Positions 35,443 through 47,028 of a DNA stretch of 64,000 bases are shown one piece after another. Both the position numbers and the translations under genes were made by a program. Source of the DNA: Amaurobius ferox (lineage: Eukaryota; Arthropoda; Arachnida; Araneae; Amaurobiidae). The notes below the pieces were generated by a model that was not told the DNA's origin, did not search any database, and worked only from the letters and a program-made list of their open reading frames with translations. Location: contig OX578135.1 of the NCBI GenBank assembly GCA_951213105.1, positions 165,158,750 through 165,222,749 of the forward strand. The letters are read 5' to 3'. Within the stretch, counting starts at the first letter, position 1; every line of letters begins with the position of its first letter.

Positions 35443-35445
<3 letters not shown>
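34706..35445. other. No gene seen
   Basis: Frames of 70 and 127 codons on opposite strands (34715-34927, 34846-35229) overlap each other and show no domain. The minus one is Lys/Phe/Asn-rich, as expected from base composition. Confidence 0.4.
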
Positions 35446-35446
<1 letters not shown>

Positions 35447-35522
<76 letters not shown>

Positions 35523-35625
35523 CTAATTTTTTTTAAGCTTATTTTATTATTTTTCATTATATTTAAGCTTATTTTATTATTCATGAAAAATAATAAAATA
35601 AGCTTAAAAAAATTAGAAAAATCAA
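35447..35625. repeat. (AT)n microsatellite plus adjoining hairpin
   Basis: An AT run (35448-35520) is followed by an inverted repeat: TTTCTAATTTTTTTTAAGCT with TTATTTTATTATTTTTCAT (35521-35560) mirrored by ATGAAAAATAATAAAATAAG and CTTAAAAAAATTAGAAA (35582-35620). Confidence 0.85.
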
Positions 35626-36260
35626 AAAATCGGAAAATAAGATACATTAATATTAATGTTTTGAATTTTATTTTCGCTAAAAAATTGTAACTTTAACCAG
35701 TTTGAAACTACGATTTGAGAGCCCTTATAATGGTGTATAGTGGCATTCTAATTTATCCATTTTTTCTATGAATCACTTGTTTAGTAAGAATTTTCATCTT
35801 TGCTCCATGTTCATATTCTGAATTGCTTATACGGGTGATTGTCCTGTCTCCTGTTCTGACTCACTGGACGGGTCTAGGAGTGTTGCTGCGAACGTTCGTA
35901 CTGCCTCCCTGGTTGTATTTCGACATGTTCATTCCGGTGCTTCTAGATAATTCATTCTGTTGATGTTGATCGCGTATACACGTGATGAAAGAAGAAGGGT
36001 TCATGCCACATGGTAATACAAATTTCCTTAATATTACTTATCTTCATTTTTTCATCTTTTGATGTCTATAATCTAAGTTTGAGCATTTATAATAATGTAC
36101 TATTGCTCAATCTGAAACAGGCATTTGTTTGGGTTAATTAGAATTAAATACTCAGACCTGAAGATGAATTTAATTCTGATTAATCGTCGAATTTGGGCCG
36201 GTGCTGTTCTTTTCTCTTATCAGCATTTGATCAGCTCTTATCAGCAGCAGCCGTGATTTT
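35626..36260. other. No gene seen
   Basis: No supported frame. A mixed-composition stretch around 35840-35960 shows no motif I can name. Confidence 0.4.
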
Positions 36261-36262
36261 GC

Positions 36263-36312
36263 TTCCATGGTGATGTTAATATTACTTGAATTTTTATTAT
36301 TACATTTTTCTA

Positions 36313-36357
<45 letters not shown>
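36263..36357 (+). repeat. Short repeat leading into AT microsatellite, copy 2
   Basis: TCCATGGTGATGTTAATATT, ACTTGAATTTTTATTATTAC, then an AT run (36317-36355). It is the counterpart of 3509-3699. Confidence 0.6.
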
Positions 36358-36360
<3 letters not shown>

Positions 36361-36583
36361 CATTGCTGTCAATGTATGTATGTTTGTACGTATAGCCCTG
36401 TGATATTTTCTGAGAATTCTTGACATTGGCAGTCAGTCTTGATATTAGAAGGAAACTGCATCAGACCTGTTGAGCTGAACCTGCTATTCAAAAAGGCATA
36501 GATTGTAATGTGTGTATGTGTGTATGTAAAGCCCTGTGATATTTTCTGAGAATTATTGACATTGGAAGTGAGTCTTGATATTT

Positions 36584-38152
36584 CACTGGCTTCCAAAAGT
36601 TAAGCACGGAAGGTAAAATCAACAAAAATGGAAAAGTAAAGCTTTGATTAACTCAAAATTGTACATGAATGTAGCAAATGTATTTATGCATTAAGGAAAA
36701 CAAGAATTATGTTCAAAGATGAAAAAAATATTTACTTTTCGTAAGTCATATGATGGCATCACATTTGGGTCATTAACAAAATGATGTTTAAAGGCAAACA
36801 AATCAAACAAAACTTACATTAATATGGTATGTGACCATCCCGGACCTTCACACAAACATGCGATTTTCCATGCTTTCAATGAGGTGATCAACCATCGAGT
36901 GAACAGCCCTATTGGAGGAATGATCATTGCGAGCAATGACCATTCCTCCAATGGGGCTGTTTCCAACTCTGAGACTGGCTGGAGGAGGTAAACGTGCAGA
37001 GACAGCTCGCCGGAGGGCATCCCAAAGGTTTTTAATGGGAGTACGGTCGGAGGAATGCGCTGTCATACGAGAAATGCCCTCACTTTCCAGGTATTCGTCA
37101 ACAATGTTAGCTTGATGAGGACGGGCATTATGGTCAATAAAGAGGAAATCAGGACCAACTGCTGCAGCGTAGAGTCTCGCAATGGGGTCTAGGACTTCAT
37201 CCCGAAACCGCGCAGCCGTCACAGAACCGCCTTTAAAGATGTGCAGCTCTGTGCGATATCCCATTGAAATTCCAGCCCACACCATAACGCTGCCACCTCT
37301 GAATGCGTAATGTTCGATGATGTTCTTGGCCTGATTGCGTATGCATCGTTCTCTCCAGACCCTTACACACTTATCATCTGCCGGACGTCCATCTTTCTGC
37401 TCATGTCCTCGGACGAGTCGGCCGTCCTGGGCTTTCGACACTTATCATCTGATTCCAGGACAAATCTGGACTCGTCCGTGAACATAACATTCACCAATCT
37501 GAGCCAGTCCAATTGACATGGCGACACCACTTTAATCTTGCCTCTCTGGCTTAGATTGTTAGTGGAACACAAAAGCATGGTACTCAGGCGTACAGTCCCT
37601 TCACATGAAGCCTTCGGCGCACAGTACTGGCAGATATTGTCTTACCAACTACCGCTGCAACCATGGATGTAATAGTTGTGGAGATCGCTCGTCGATTCCG
37701 CTTGGTTACTATAACAATATACCGATCATCAGAGGGGCTGGTAATCCTTTGACGACCGGTCACAGGTCTCCGGACAATTGTATGACTTGTCTGGACTTGT
37801 TTCCATAATCGAGAAATTACCGAATGATCAACGTCAAAGAAAATAGAAAATAGCGACGTCTTTGATTGACTGTCCTGCTTCAATGCATCCGACAGCACGA
37901 CAGCGTTCACTATCTGTTATTCTTCTTCTTTCAGACATAGAAACACGAATATCATCAAAAATATTCCTACAAAAGTTATAAACACTTCGTATCTGCATTT
38001 AATTGCACCTCCTCAAACCCTTCAAAATTCTGAAGTCTACGATATTTGCATACTGCCCATCTACATCCGCAGCGATTTTCAGCCACTCAAATTCAAATAC
38101 GCTTTCGAAAAATCAAAATACGCATTGCGTGCTTAACTTTTGGCAGTCAGTG
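36584..38152 (-). mobile_element. Tc1-like transposon, 1569 bp
   Basis: Imperfect terminal inverted repeats: CACTGGCTTCCAAAAGTTAA (36584-36603) and, on minus at the other end, CACTGACTGCCAAAAGTTAA. Both continue into GCACG. The target is TA, present at 38153-38154 and mutated to TT at 36582-36583. The tandem unit at 36370 shows the unfilled site. It encodes a broken transposase on minus. Confidence 0.88.
36815..37911 (-). pseudogene. Tc1-like transposase, broken
   Basis: The N-terminal part (37910-37584) has a helix-turn-helix region (VDHSVISRLWKQVQT) and VRRPVTGRQR. The middle (37578-37363) has VMFTDESRF with the first catalytic Asp. The C-terminal part (37441-36814) has GGSVMVWAGISM, FLFIDHNARPHQANIVDEYL with the second Asp, and TPIKNLWDALRR. 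Lys stands where the DDE glutamate is expected in the PIE motif, which would abolish catalysis. Three reading frames are needed, so at least two frameshifts plus stops are present. The family normally has one ~340-residue chain that excises and reinserts the element at TA. Confidence 0.88.
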
Positions 38153-38215
38153 TAGAAGGAAACTACACCAGACCTGTTGAGCTAAACCTGCTATTCAAAA
38201 AGGCGTAATAAATAA

Positions 38216-38640
38216 CAGTTTCATTAGCAACCCTTATGTCTATCCATGAAGTCAGAAACTAAGTGAATTTAATTCACGGAATTCGAAACCTGCTATGTGC
38301 AGCCTAGCTTTAAAATGATCCCTGACCTGGAAAATATTTTGCACACTACTGTATAATGTTTTGTAAATTGACACTCACATTTAGCCAGTAAACTAAGTAA
38401 AATATTTATAGTTTTCATTTAATGATAGTTTTCCTAAATTGTTAATAAGTCGATTTCTACTGGCCAAAACAGATGTTTGTGTAGTATTACAAAGGTACTT
38501 TTATTTAAAAATTAAGAAAATACAGGCTTGAAGGGGGTTGTAAAAGCTGCAATAACAATTCAGTGAGATTCGTAATTTGTAATAAACGAACCCTTAACTA
38601 ATAGATGCCGCATAAACTCTACTAAATCCATATCCATTTT
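38216..38640. other. Spacer, no gene seen
   Basis: I see no open frame or repeat that I can support. Confidence 0.4.
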
Positions 38641-40994
38641 AGGCTAAATCCCAAAGACCGGTACGGTTGTTTTTTTTTCTATAGCGCCAAATCGGCGATA
38701 AGCGGAGGGCTATGTTGCGACATTAGTAACTCTTTAACTCTTCGTACTTCGTAACCATGGTAACCTTGCGAGTTGATAACTCTGGCAACTGTCTTAATTT
38801 GTGTTATTTTATGCTCATTATGAATTATTCTACTGATCTTTTAAAATTAGATGTTTGGGAACAAGATTTAAATACAAGTATTGGTAAAATTTCTTTGATT
38901 TCATTTGAGTGTACTAAATGGCTATGAAGAGTGAAAGATTTAGTATTGTTCTTTTTGATCGTTTGGTTGATAGTGGTAAAATGAACGCAATTAAATGGTG
39001 TATGAATCAGGGGTTGATTGCAAGTGGGTAATGCGATTGTATGAGAGGAATGATAGTACTGAGGAGTTTGATAATTATACGTTTTTGCTGTGTTTTTCGA
39101 GCGAATGCGCATTACATATAAGGAATCGTACGTGGTTTACGTTTATTCTAGATTGAGTTTGATTGAGATTTAGAAGCGCGGAAGTAACATGAAAATCACT
39201 TTATGAGCTATGGAACACTTTTTGCACAGATAGATGTTGCTATGTGCGATCTCTGACAGCCAGGGGATCAGGATACTGTGATGTTTTTTAGCTGGAGACC
39301 GTAGCGAGGTTAGCCCGCGAAGCGGTCATAGATCCACGTTCTAATTACTACATCACTCTATAAGCCACAGAACACCCGTTGCACAAGCCGCTGTTGCTAC
39401 GTGCGATCTCCGACAGCCAGCGGGACCGGATTCTGTGATGTTTTTTAGCGGGCGAGCATAGCGAGGTTAGCTCACGAAGCGGGCGTAGATCCATGTTTTA
39501 ATTGCTACATCACTCTATGAGCCACAGAACACTTGTTGCACAAACAGCTGTTACTACGTGCGACCTCCGACAGCCAGCGGGACCGGATTCTGTGATGCTT
39601 TTTTAGAGGGCGAACGTAGCGAGGTTAGCTCGCGAAGCGGGCGTAGATCCATATTCTAATTGCTACATCACTCTATGAGCCACAGAAAACCTGTTGCTAC
39701 GTGCGACCTCCGACAGCTAGCGGAACCGGATTTTGTGATGTTTTTAGCAGGCGAGCGTAGCGAGGTTAGCTCGCGAAGCGGGCGTAGATCCATGTTCTAA
39801 TTGCTACATCACTCTATGAGCCACTGAACACCTGTTGCTACGTGTGACCTCCGACAGCCAGCGGGACCGGATTCTGTGATGTTTTTTTAGCGGGCGAGCG
39901 TAGCGAGGTTAGCTCGCGAAGTGGGCGTAGATCCATGTTCTAATTGCTACATCACTCTATGAGTCACAGAACACCTGTTGCAAAAGCAGCTGTTGCTACG
40001 TGCGACCTCCGACAGCCAGCGGAACCGGATTCTGTGATTTTTTGTAGCGGGCGAGCGTAGCGAGGTTAGCTCGCGAAGCGGGCGTAGATCCATGTTCTAA
40101 TTGCTACATCACTCTATGAACCACGGAACACCCGTTGCAAAAGCTGCTGGTGCTACGTGCGACCTCCGACAGCCAGCGGGACCGGATTCTGTGATGTTTT
40201 TTTAGCGGGCGGTTAGCTCGCGAAGCGGGCGTAGATCCATATTCAAATTGCTACATCACTGTATGAGCCACAGAACACCTGTTGCACAAACAGCTGTTGC
40301 TGCGTGCGACCTCTGACATATACATTGAATTACGAGATATGCATACGTATATATATACATATACATACGTATATATACACATATACATTACTTTAGAAAC
40401 TTACATTCGTTTAACCTCTAATTTTTGCAGGATATATCTAAATTTATCTTCTTTGATTGATATTTTTTATTAACCGGAAAATAAAATATTAACTTTTATT
40501 AAAATATATACACGAGTTTTTTGGCGAAAAATTGTTATATAACTTCCCCTCACTCGCATCGCACATACATTTCAGAATTTGCTAGTCAGTGTATACATCT
40601 TTAGAACGCTACTTAGTGACTATGATAAAAATGAATAGTAGTGTATATTCACTTAAAATGCACTTTAGCAAATGAAATCTTTAAATATATAATGTTATTA
40701 ATGTATTCTAAATAACTAATGTTCATTACAAATATAAATTCGATGTTTAATAAGATTAATTTCACTTTTTATTTGGCATCATCGTCAGTTTACCGTTACG
40801 CGCTATGATAAAAATAATGTTCCTTTGCACTTACGTTTCTGCGCATTTTACTACGCAGGTTGTTTATTTACATTCGTGCTCACATAATCATGGTAACCTT
40901 GCGACTTAGTTGGATACTATGGTAACTGTCTCAACATCGGCCGCCAGAAAAGTCGCCCAATTCAAGACCGTACCGGTCTTTGGGATAATGCCCA
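38640..40994. mobile_element. 2.35-kb TIR element carrying a minisatellite
   Basis: ATCCCAAAGACCGGTACGGT at about 38648-38667 is repeated exactly inverted at about 40966-40985. Imperfect matching extends a further ~10 bp outward. Subterminal phrases ACCATGGTAACCTTGCGA (38753) and TCATGGTAACCTTGCGACTT (40889), with TGGTAACTGTCTCAAC (40919) and CTGGCAACTGTCTTAA (38782), are direct rather than inverted. The middle is dominated by a ~158-bp tandem array. A 95-codon frame on minus (38825-39112) is unrecognised. The TSD is unclear, and the superfamily is unknown to me. Confidence 0.7.
39188..40318 (+). repeat. ~158-bp minisatellite, ~7 copies
   Basis: CTACATCACTCTATGAGCCA recurs at about 39346, 39506, 39664, 39805, 39946, 40107 and 40248, with spacing of 141-161 bp. 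Shorter copies lack the GCACAAACAGCTGTT segment. Each unit contains GACCTCCGACAGCCAGCGG and the dyad GCGAGCGTAGCGAGGTTAGC then TCGC. The array is notably GC-rich for this window. The first unit is the most diverged. Confidence 0.92.
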
Positions 40995-41088
40995 ATTTTA
41001 TTTCTAAAAGAACATATCTATAAACTTATTAAAATTAGAATTTGAAGCACAGTTTACATCTATATATATATATTAAAGGTATCCGCAT

Positions 41089-41941
41089 TTAAGGGTGAGC
41101 GTCAGTAAATTTTCTGCCCTATCCGCGCTTTGTTAACTTTCGCGGCACACATATTTCGCCGAAATTCTGCTCAGACAGTTGCGAAATATTTTCTTATAGA
41201 TAAAATGCTATGCTTAGATTATATTAAAACTGAATTTAATACCCAATAAAACATAGAATATATGTTTTATTTTAATTTAAAATATTTTTGGTGCTGCCAT
41301 CTGTTGAAGACCCAGACCGTCCGACTCGTCCAGAGGACTAAGAGCAACTATTTGGACGGCCGGTGCTGCCATCTGTTGTCGTAATTTAATTCATACTGAC
41401 TATTTTTATTTTTTAATGAACATTTTTAAATGTCTATTCTTTCTAATACGCTATTAAATACAACAAGAGATCATATATAATGCTGTAATCACGGAAACGT
41501 AATTGAACTTGGACTTGAAGACAAAGGAACTTGAAGTTAAAACTGCAGTCTTCAGTGATGTACATTCAGATCCTTTATCAAATTTGTGGAATCGTAAATT
41601 ACCTTTCCGTGATTGTGGCATTATTATATATGATCTGTTGTTGTATTTAACACTGTATTAGAAGGAATAGATATTTAAAAATGTTCATTAAAAATAAAAA
41701 TAATCGATATGAATTAAATTACGACAACAGATGGCAGCACCAAAAATATTTTGGATTAAAATAAAAAATATATTATATGTTTTTGGGGCATTAAATTTAG
41801 TTTTAATATAATCAAAGCATTGCATTTTATCTTTCAGAAAATATTTCGCAACTGTTTGAGCAGAATTTCGGCGAAATATGTGTGCCGCGTAAGTTAACAA
41901 AGCGCGGATAGGGCAGAAAATTTACTGACGCTCACGCTTAA
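41089..41941. mobile_element. TTAA-flanked foldback element, copy 2
   Basis: It has the same ends and arms as 7095-7880, with TTAA at 41089-41092 and 41938-41941. The right end is changed to GCTCACGCTTAA. Without the mini-insert and its TSD (72 bp), its length (781 bp) equals that of copy 1 (786 bp). Confidence 0.88.
41290..41378 (-). mobile_element. Mini hairpin retro-insert A with 17-bp TSD
   Basis: A 55-bp insert (41307-41361) lies between perfect repeats GGTGCTGCCATCTGTTG (41290-41306, 41362-41378). Copy 1 of the host foldback has the uninterrupted site. On minus it starts GGCCGTCCAAATAG and ends GGACGGTCTGGGTCTT. An 8-bp stem GGCCGTCC/GGACGGTC closes the unit and an inner GTCC/GGAC pair closes a smaller loop. 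The terminal stem and CTGGGTC match the SINE 3' ends at 14700-14765. Confidence 0.9.
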
Positions 41942-44218
41942 AGCATAAATTAAATCCATCAGCACATGAAGCATGCATTAAATGTATCTTCATTTAAAGC
42001 ATAATGTATCTTTATCCTCATGTGAATTACCTGCATAATCCACATAATGGCCTTTTACTCCGAGTTTTGTACAAAATATGAGTCCGAAATATGAGTGCAG
42101 ATTGAATGTTTTCATCCGGTTCCGTTTTCTTACATATTTCTGTAAACTTTTCCCCCGTTATGCATCAGGGAACTATCTCAGCAAATGCGCGACACAAAAA
42201 TACAAACTACGTATCAAATTAAAAACTGTAGTCTGTAGGTCATGGAGGTAAAAGTAAGGAGTTAAAACTTCATATTAAGAAAACGTCAATATCGTTCGAG
42301 ACATTCATTCAGGTGGCGCTGGAATAAGATAAGTAGCCCTGCATTGTATGCATTTCTATGGCGAAAGATCCAAATTATTTATTTAAACTGACCATTTTGT
42401 TAAAATAAATTATAAGCGCAATGCAAAGTAGAACTGAAATAATAAAGAATATTCCTACACATTCAAAATTATTTTACCCTTCAATTTATTTTTATCTCTA
42501 TATATTCTGTACTCTATCCTACAACTATGAAAAAATACTGGTTAATTATACTTATTAGGGAGCTCTTAATTTAAAAATAATCAAAAAAACTTTTAGGTAT
42601 TATAACTAGTAACACTAGCGACACCTAGATATAATTTATAAAGCATTAGGGTATTCTCAAGCGTTTCATTATAGGAGTTTTATCTCCTTCTAACTCCATG
42701 CTATAAGTTTTTTTTATTATTTATTGGACTATGATACTTTTTTGTACATTTTTCACTCAGACTGGCAACATTTTGACATAATTTCAACAAATAACCTTTT
42801 CTGTATGTATTGCCATGGGAAATAAATTTTAAAATAATTAATTGCGAGCATTATTCGTTGTTTTAGCTGCTGCTGCCACATCAATATCTTTCACGAATCT
42901 AAATGATAGTATAAGAAAAGCCCTTATCTCTGTCTGCCCTACATGGCGTCAAATTTGGTGACAAATTTGGCGCAATATAGCCAACTAGGCGACTTTGGGG
43001 GAAATGCCGCCGTTAACGGTAATCCAATATCTCTGAAAATTAAATTTAATTTCCTTGATAATCCCTATCACGTTATAGAAATTATTAATTTTATTTCCTT
43101 GATTCAAAAAATAGAGCATATTTCTCTATTCGTGTAACAGAAACGTTTCGTTAAAGGGTCGTATAACAATTATGTTTTGTTATGGGTCCTATAGTAAATA
43201 ATAGTATTTAGCAGGAGAGGTAATGAACCACATATGTCCGATGATTTTAGGAGTGCAAGTAGTGCAGGCGGTGCCGATGATAGGGAATCCACATAGCTTT
43301 ATGCATCCCTTCATAAATATCTAGTGAAAGGAAATAAAGTTAAGTAGCAGCGCATCTGTGATGTCTGAAGGAAAATTAAGTTCATTTTTTTAACACAGTA
43401 GCCTTGATGTAATGAAATTTACAGATTCACAAAAACACCAAAATTTTATTCCGGCAATTATAGTGCCTATACCGTTATTTTAAACGTCAAACTCGTCGTC
43501 TTTTTCACCAGCGGAACTATTTGAGATACAAGCTTATCATATTATGCAACAAAAGCCATAAACTACCACCGCATATTGATTGTATTTTATTTACAAAAAA
43601 CAAAACCGTTACCCAAGCTTGCGTCGAATAGACGCTTTTGCTTTTTTTTTTAACAATACGGGATTATTCCATTGGACAAAAACGCTTTTACTTGTGTTGC
43701 GTGTTGGCCAATGAAACGTGCCTATAGCAGCATTTCATCATGCGGCGTATTCCGATTTTAAGATTTATCAGATTATGCGTGAGACTCCTCGCTCCCCTCA
43801 TGCGTACACTGCATTTTATCCGCGCACAGTCATCCGCCAATCCCCCCCCCCCCCCCTCCTGCAACGTATCTGTCGAGATCAAGACACTCAGATAAAGCGA
43901 CACTTCCTATAGCAAAGACCCTGCGTTAAAACATTTCGGACAGATGCCAACGAAAGAGGATTTTGCTGTTCTGCTGGTGGCTAACTTTAGAGGAGGAACA
44001 CACGCAGTTCTTCAAGTCCCTTTACGCCATGGCGTAACACCCGTATCAGCAAGGCAAGCAAAAGGGGAGCCATTGAAAAATGAGTGTAAATAAATTATGA
44101 GGGAAAAAAAGTTTTTCTTTTAATATCCTTCCCTGTATAACAGTGGTGCACAGAAAAGTAAGAAAAAAATTTGAATCACATACGAAATTGAACCCAACAA
44201 ATGATGTAGGCAAATTCA
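41942..44218. other. Spacer, no gene seen
   Basis: A repeat phrase shared with 19305-19385 lies at 42610-42710. Around 42950-43010 TTTGGTGACAAATTTGGCGC and CTAGGCGACTTTGG recall the K-family motif cluster. A C run (43844-43857) is present. I see no gene. Confidence 0.4.
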
Positions 44219-44219
44219 A

Positions 44220-44462
44220 TTCAAAATAATACTGTATAAATCTTATCATTATCCGAAATTTATATTATGCAAAATGGTCCATAAGGGAAATAATGAGGGT
44301 GTAGACAGATGGAAGAATTTCGTTAATTTCGCATAATATCAATTGTAGATAATGATAAAAATTTATATAGTGTTGAATGCAATACACCCTTATTTCCCTT
44401 CGAGAATTTTGCTTAACATCAATTTTGGTAATGAGAATATTTATATACAGTATTGTTTTGAA
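44220..44462. repeat. Palindrome with a third, inner repeat
   Basis: The left arm TTCAAAATAATACTGTATAA...AGGGAAATAATGAGGGTGT (44220-44302) is mirrored by ACACCCTTATTTCCC...CAGTATTGTTTTGAA (44384-44462). The centre (44335-44380) carries a further direct copy of the right-arm phrase (ATAATATCAATTGTAGATAA and ATTTATATAGTGTTGAA). It would form a ~80-bp hairpin. Confidence 0.8.
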
Positions 44463-44499
44463 CTCTTTACATAATTAATATATCGAATTAGAACTATTT

Positions 44500-45440
44500 A
44501 CAGGTTAAACCGACAACGACCCCGTAAAAGATAATGCACGTAAAAGATGTAATCACGTGAAAATGTAATCACGTAAAATTTTATAGATGAAAGTATTCCC
44601 TGCCGAGCTTGAGCTCTTTACATGTTCTAGAAGCTTAGAACAAGCCCTTAAAAGATAATGCCCATAAATGACGATGTAATCATGTATTGACTTCAAAGTT
44701 TTATAAATAAAAGTGTTCCGTACCGAGTTTGAGCTCTTTACATGTTCTAGAAACCGAGAATGGGCCCATAAAAGATAATGAATGTAAATGACGATGTAAT
44801 GTGTTGACTTAAACATTTTATAGATAAAAGTGTTCCGTGCCGAGTTTGAGCTCTAGAAATTGAGAAAGAGCCCCGTAAAAGGAAACCCACATAAATGACG
44901 ACGTAAGGTGATAACGTAAAAATCTGATAGATGAAAGTATTCTGCCGAATTTGAGCTCTTTACATATTCTAGAAACCGACAATAACACCGTAAATAATAA
45001 TACACATAAATGACAACATAATGTAATGACGTAAAAATTTTATAGATAAAAGTATTCCGTATAGAGTTTTTACTCTTTACATGTTCTAGAAACTGAGAAC
45101 AAGTGCGTAAGAGATAACGCACGTAAATGACAACGTAATATAATGAAGTAAAATTTTTATACATGAAAGTGTTCCGCGCCAAGTTTGAGCTCTTTACATT
45201 TTCTAGAACCTAGGAATGAATTCGTAGATAGATCACGTAAATTACAACATAACGTAATGACGTGAAAATTTTATAGAAAAAATGCTTCTCGAAATGAAAC
45301 TGTGTTCTGAGTTTCAGTTCTCTACGTGCTCTGGGAGCCCGGAACGAGCCCATTAATGATGTTAAATGAAGGAAAAATAGCGTCCACGTAAAGTTAATAC
45401 GCGATGTAGGGATTAAAATTCCATTAAAATATTTCACGGA
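44500..45440 (-). repeat. ~117-bp minisatellite, ~8 copies
   Basis: Units share GTTCCGTACCGAGTTTGAGC, CTTTACATGTTCTAGAAACC, AAAAGATAATG, AAATGACGA-GTAATG and TTTTATAGATAAAAGT. TTCTAGAA recurs about every 118 bp (44629, 44747, 44966, 45087, 45202). 117 bp is a multiple of three, so minus-strand frames stay open for 75-109 codons with a ~39-residue repeat (LLRACSKLLEHVKSS-type). I take this as a repeat, not a gene. Confidence 0.85.
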
Positions 45441-46470
45441 GCCTGAAGATATTTAAGTTATAAACGTTTATTAAAATTTTCTCTTTTATGTATAAAATGA
45501 TTTAAATTCTCAGTCACTATTTTGTCGCTAAGATTACCTTTTCAAAAGTATTTTTTAATAGGTTCAGCCATCTTATAAATGTAATTGTTTGGTATTTTCC
45601 CATTTATTTAGGTGCATATATAAATATTAGCTCTGCGTGCGATAAATCTAAAATTGTAAGTTTCCATGAAAATAATTATGTCATAAATTATCATTTCCAT
45701 GCATCAGATCACACGCAACCGCTACTTAAAGTTTCACAATCTCAATCTCAAGGTCATCCAAACTCTTCATTAAGCGATAACTCAATAGCCAGGCACAAGT
45801 GAAGAAATTAATGCCACGAATAATTCAACTGGAAAAGTGCAACAAGGAAGTGCAGAATGGCCTTTTTTTTCTTCTATCATCCGAAGAGAACTTTCGAAAT
45901 ACAAAACATCTCATTTGAATGAAGATTATTGAAGTTATCTTTCCTTTAGAAAGACATTCACTGCCAAAAGATGGATTTTTTGTATACTAATTATTGCCAT
46001 GCAGCGGAAATTGTGTCATGCGATAAAAATTATTTTGTTATTAGAATTTAAAAAATAATAAAATATGCAAATATTTGAGATTTTTACATAAAAAACATGT
46101 TTTAGGATCTGTTTGTGGCCTTATGTGTGAGTGTGTATATATGCCTTTCGTGTGTGGCGTGTTGACCACGGTCATTCAAGAATAAATACCCGTATCAGAA
46201 TATTTTTTATGCGTACATCACAAAAGTAAAATGCGTACATAACAAAAGTAAAATGCGTACATAGCAAAAGTTTTTGTAAAAAAAAAAAAAAAGACTTAAA
46301 CTAGATGGAATTTATTTTCGCAATGTGTGTTAGAACACACATTGCGAAAAATTGCGCATTATTCGACATTTAAATTCTCGATAATATTATTCTCTACAAA
46401 GGAAACAATGATAATTCCCTGAACAATGATGCATTGTCTATAAAGTACCACCCCGATAGGCCCGGTATGG
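45441..46470. other. Spacer, no gene seen
   Basis: A short triple repeat of TGCGTACATAACAAAAGTAAAA occurs at 46209-46270. GCAATGTGTGTTAGAACACA then CATTGC (46320-46345) is a small dyad. It has no gene. Confidence 0.45.
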
Positions 46471-46472
46471 TG

Positions 46473-46545
46473 TCGAAAACCCAGACCACTCGACTGACCC
46501 TTATATTGAATTATATAAGGAAAGTCATGTGCTGCCCACAACAGA
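46473..46545 (-). mobile_element. Fragments of mini-insert F and K terminus
   Basis: CGAAAACCCAGACCACTCGACTGACCC (46473-46499, ends quoted) is the 3' half of a mini hairpin insert (minus: GGTCAGTCGAGTGGTCTGGG). It is joined to TATATAAGGAAAGTCATGTG and CTGCCCACAACAG, the CTGATG end of family K. Both look truncated. Confidence 0.5.
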
Positions 46546-46599
46546 TTACTTTTCATCTATTACTACAACAAAACACATTTAATAAAAATTTCCTAAAAT

Positions 46600-47028
46600 A
46601 ATTTTACGATAGATTAATGGCGCGTAATACTTGCCATGCACGGGTTTCCGATTAAACTGCGACGCATTCTTTTCCAATTTCTGATGTGAATAACATCTAT
46701 GGTTGGAAGTTTCTCTGGTGGAAAAAAACGCAACGGTGCGAAAAATGTAAACATTTTGGACACTTATATACCACCGAGCCTAATGGATAAAAATGTAAAT
46801 AATTTATTTCGTTTTGTCGGAAATAGAGTCCAGAATTGTGAATATATATATATATATATACGTATATATAAATAATTTCAAGACTTTAATATTTCGAACT
46901 TTTTTTTCTGAAAAGATATTAAAATACATTTCATTTTTCTAACTTTCACTCGAAATATATAGTAAGCTACAAAAAATAGATATAAAAAATGAACAAAAAA
47001 GACGTATTCTAGAAAATTTGCTATTAAA
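46600..47028 (+). repeat. Interspersed repeat R, copy 2 (5' part)
   Basis: It matches 13730-13960 (GTGCGAAAAATGTAAACA, TTTCTGAAAAGATATTAAAA, CACTCGAAATATATAGTAA) and resumes at 50480-50600 beyond the inserted Tc1-like element and MITE. It has no coding capacity. Confidence 0.5.

Larger units (their letters stand above)
36370..38215 (+). repeat. Tandem duplication of ~165 bp, split by Tc1
   Basis: Unit 1 (36370-36505) and unit 2 (36518-36583, resuming at 38153-38207) share AGCCCTGTGATATTTTCTGA, GTCTTGATATTAGAAGGAAACT and CCAGACCTGTTGAGCT (CATCAGACCTG in unit 1). The Tc1-like element lies inside unit 2, so unit 1 acts as its empty-site reference. Confidence 0.8.

Noticed and set aside
39188..40318. 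A CRISPR-like array
   Set aside because: The units are adjoining 141-161 bp tandem copies with no unique spacers, and the sequence is eukaryotic.
44553..45182. A real repeat protein on minus
   Set aside because: The frame stays open because the DNA repeat unit is a multiple of three. Copies contain stops and frame changes, and there is no recognised domain.
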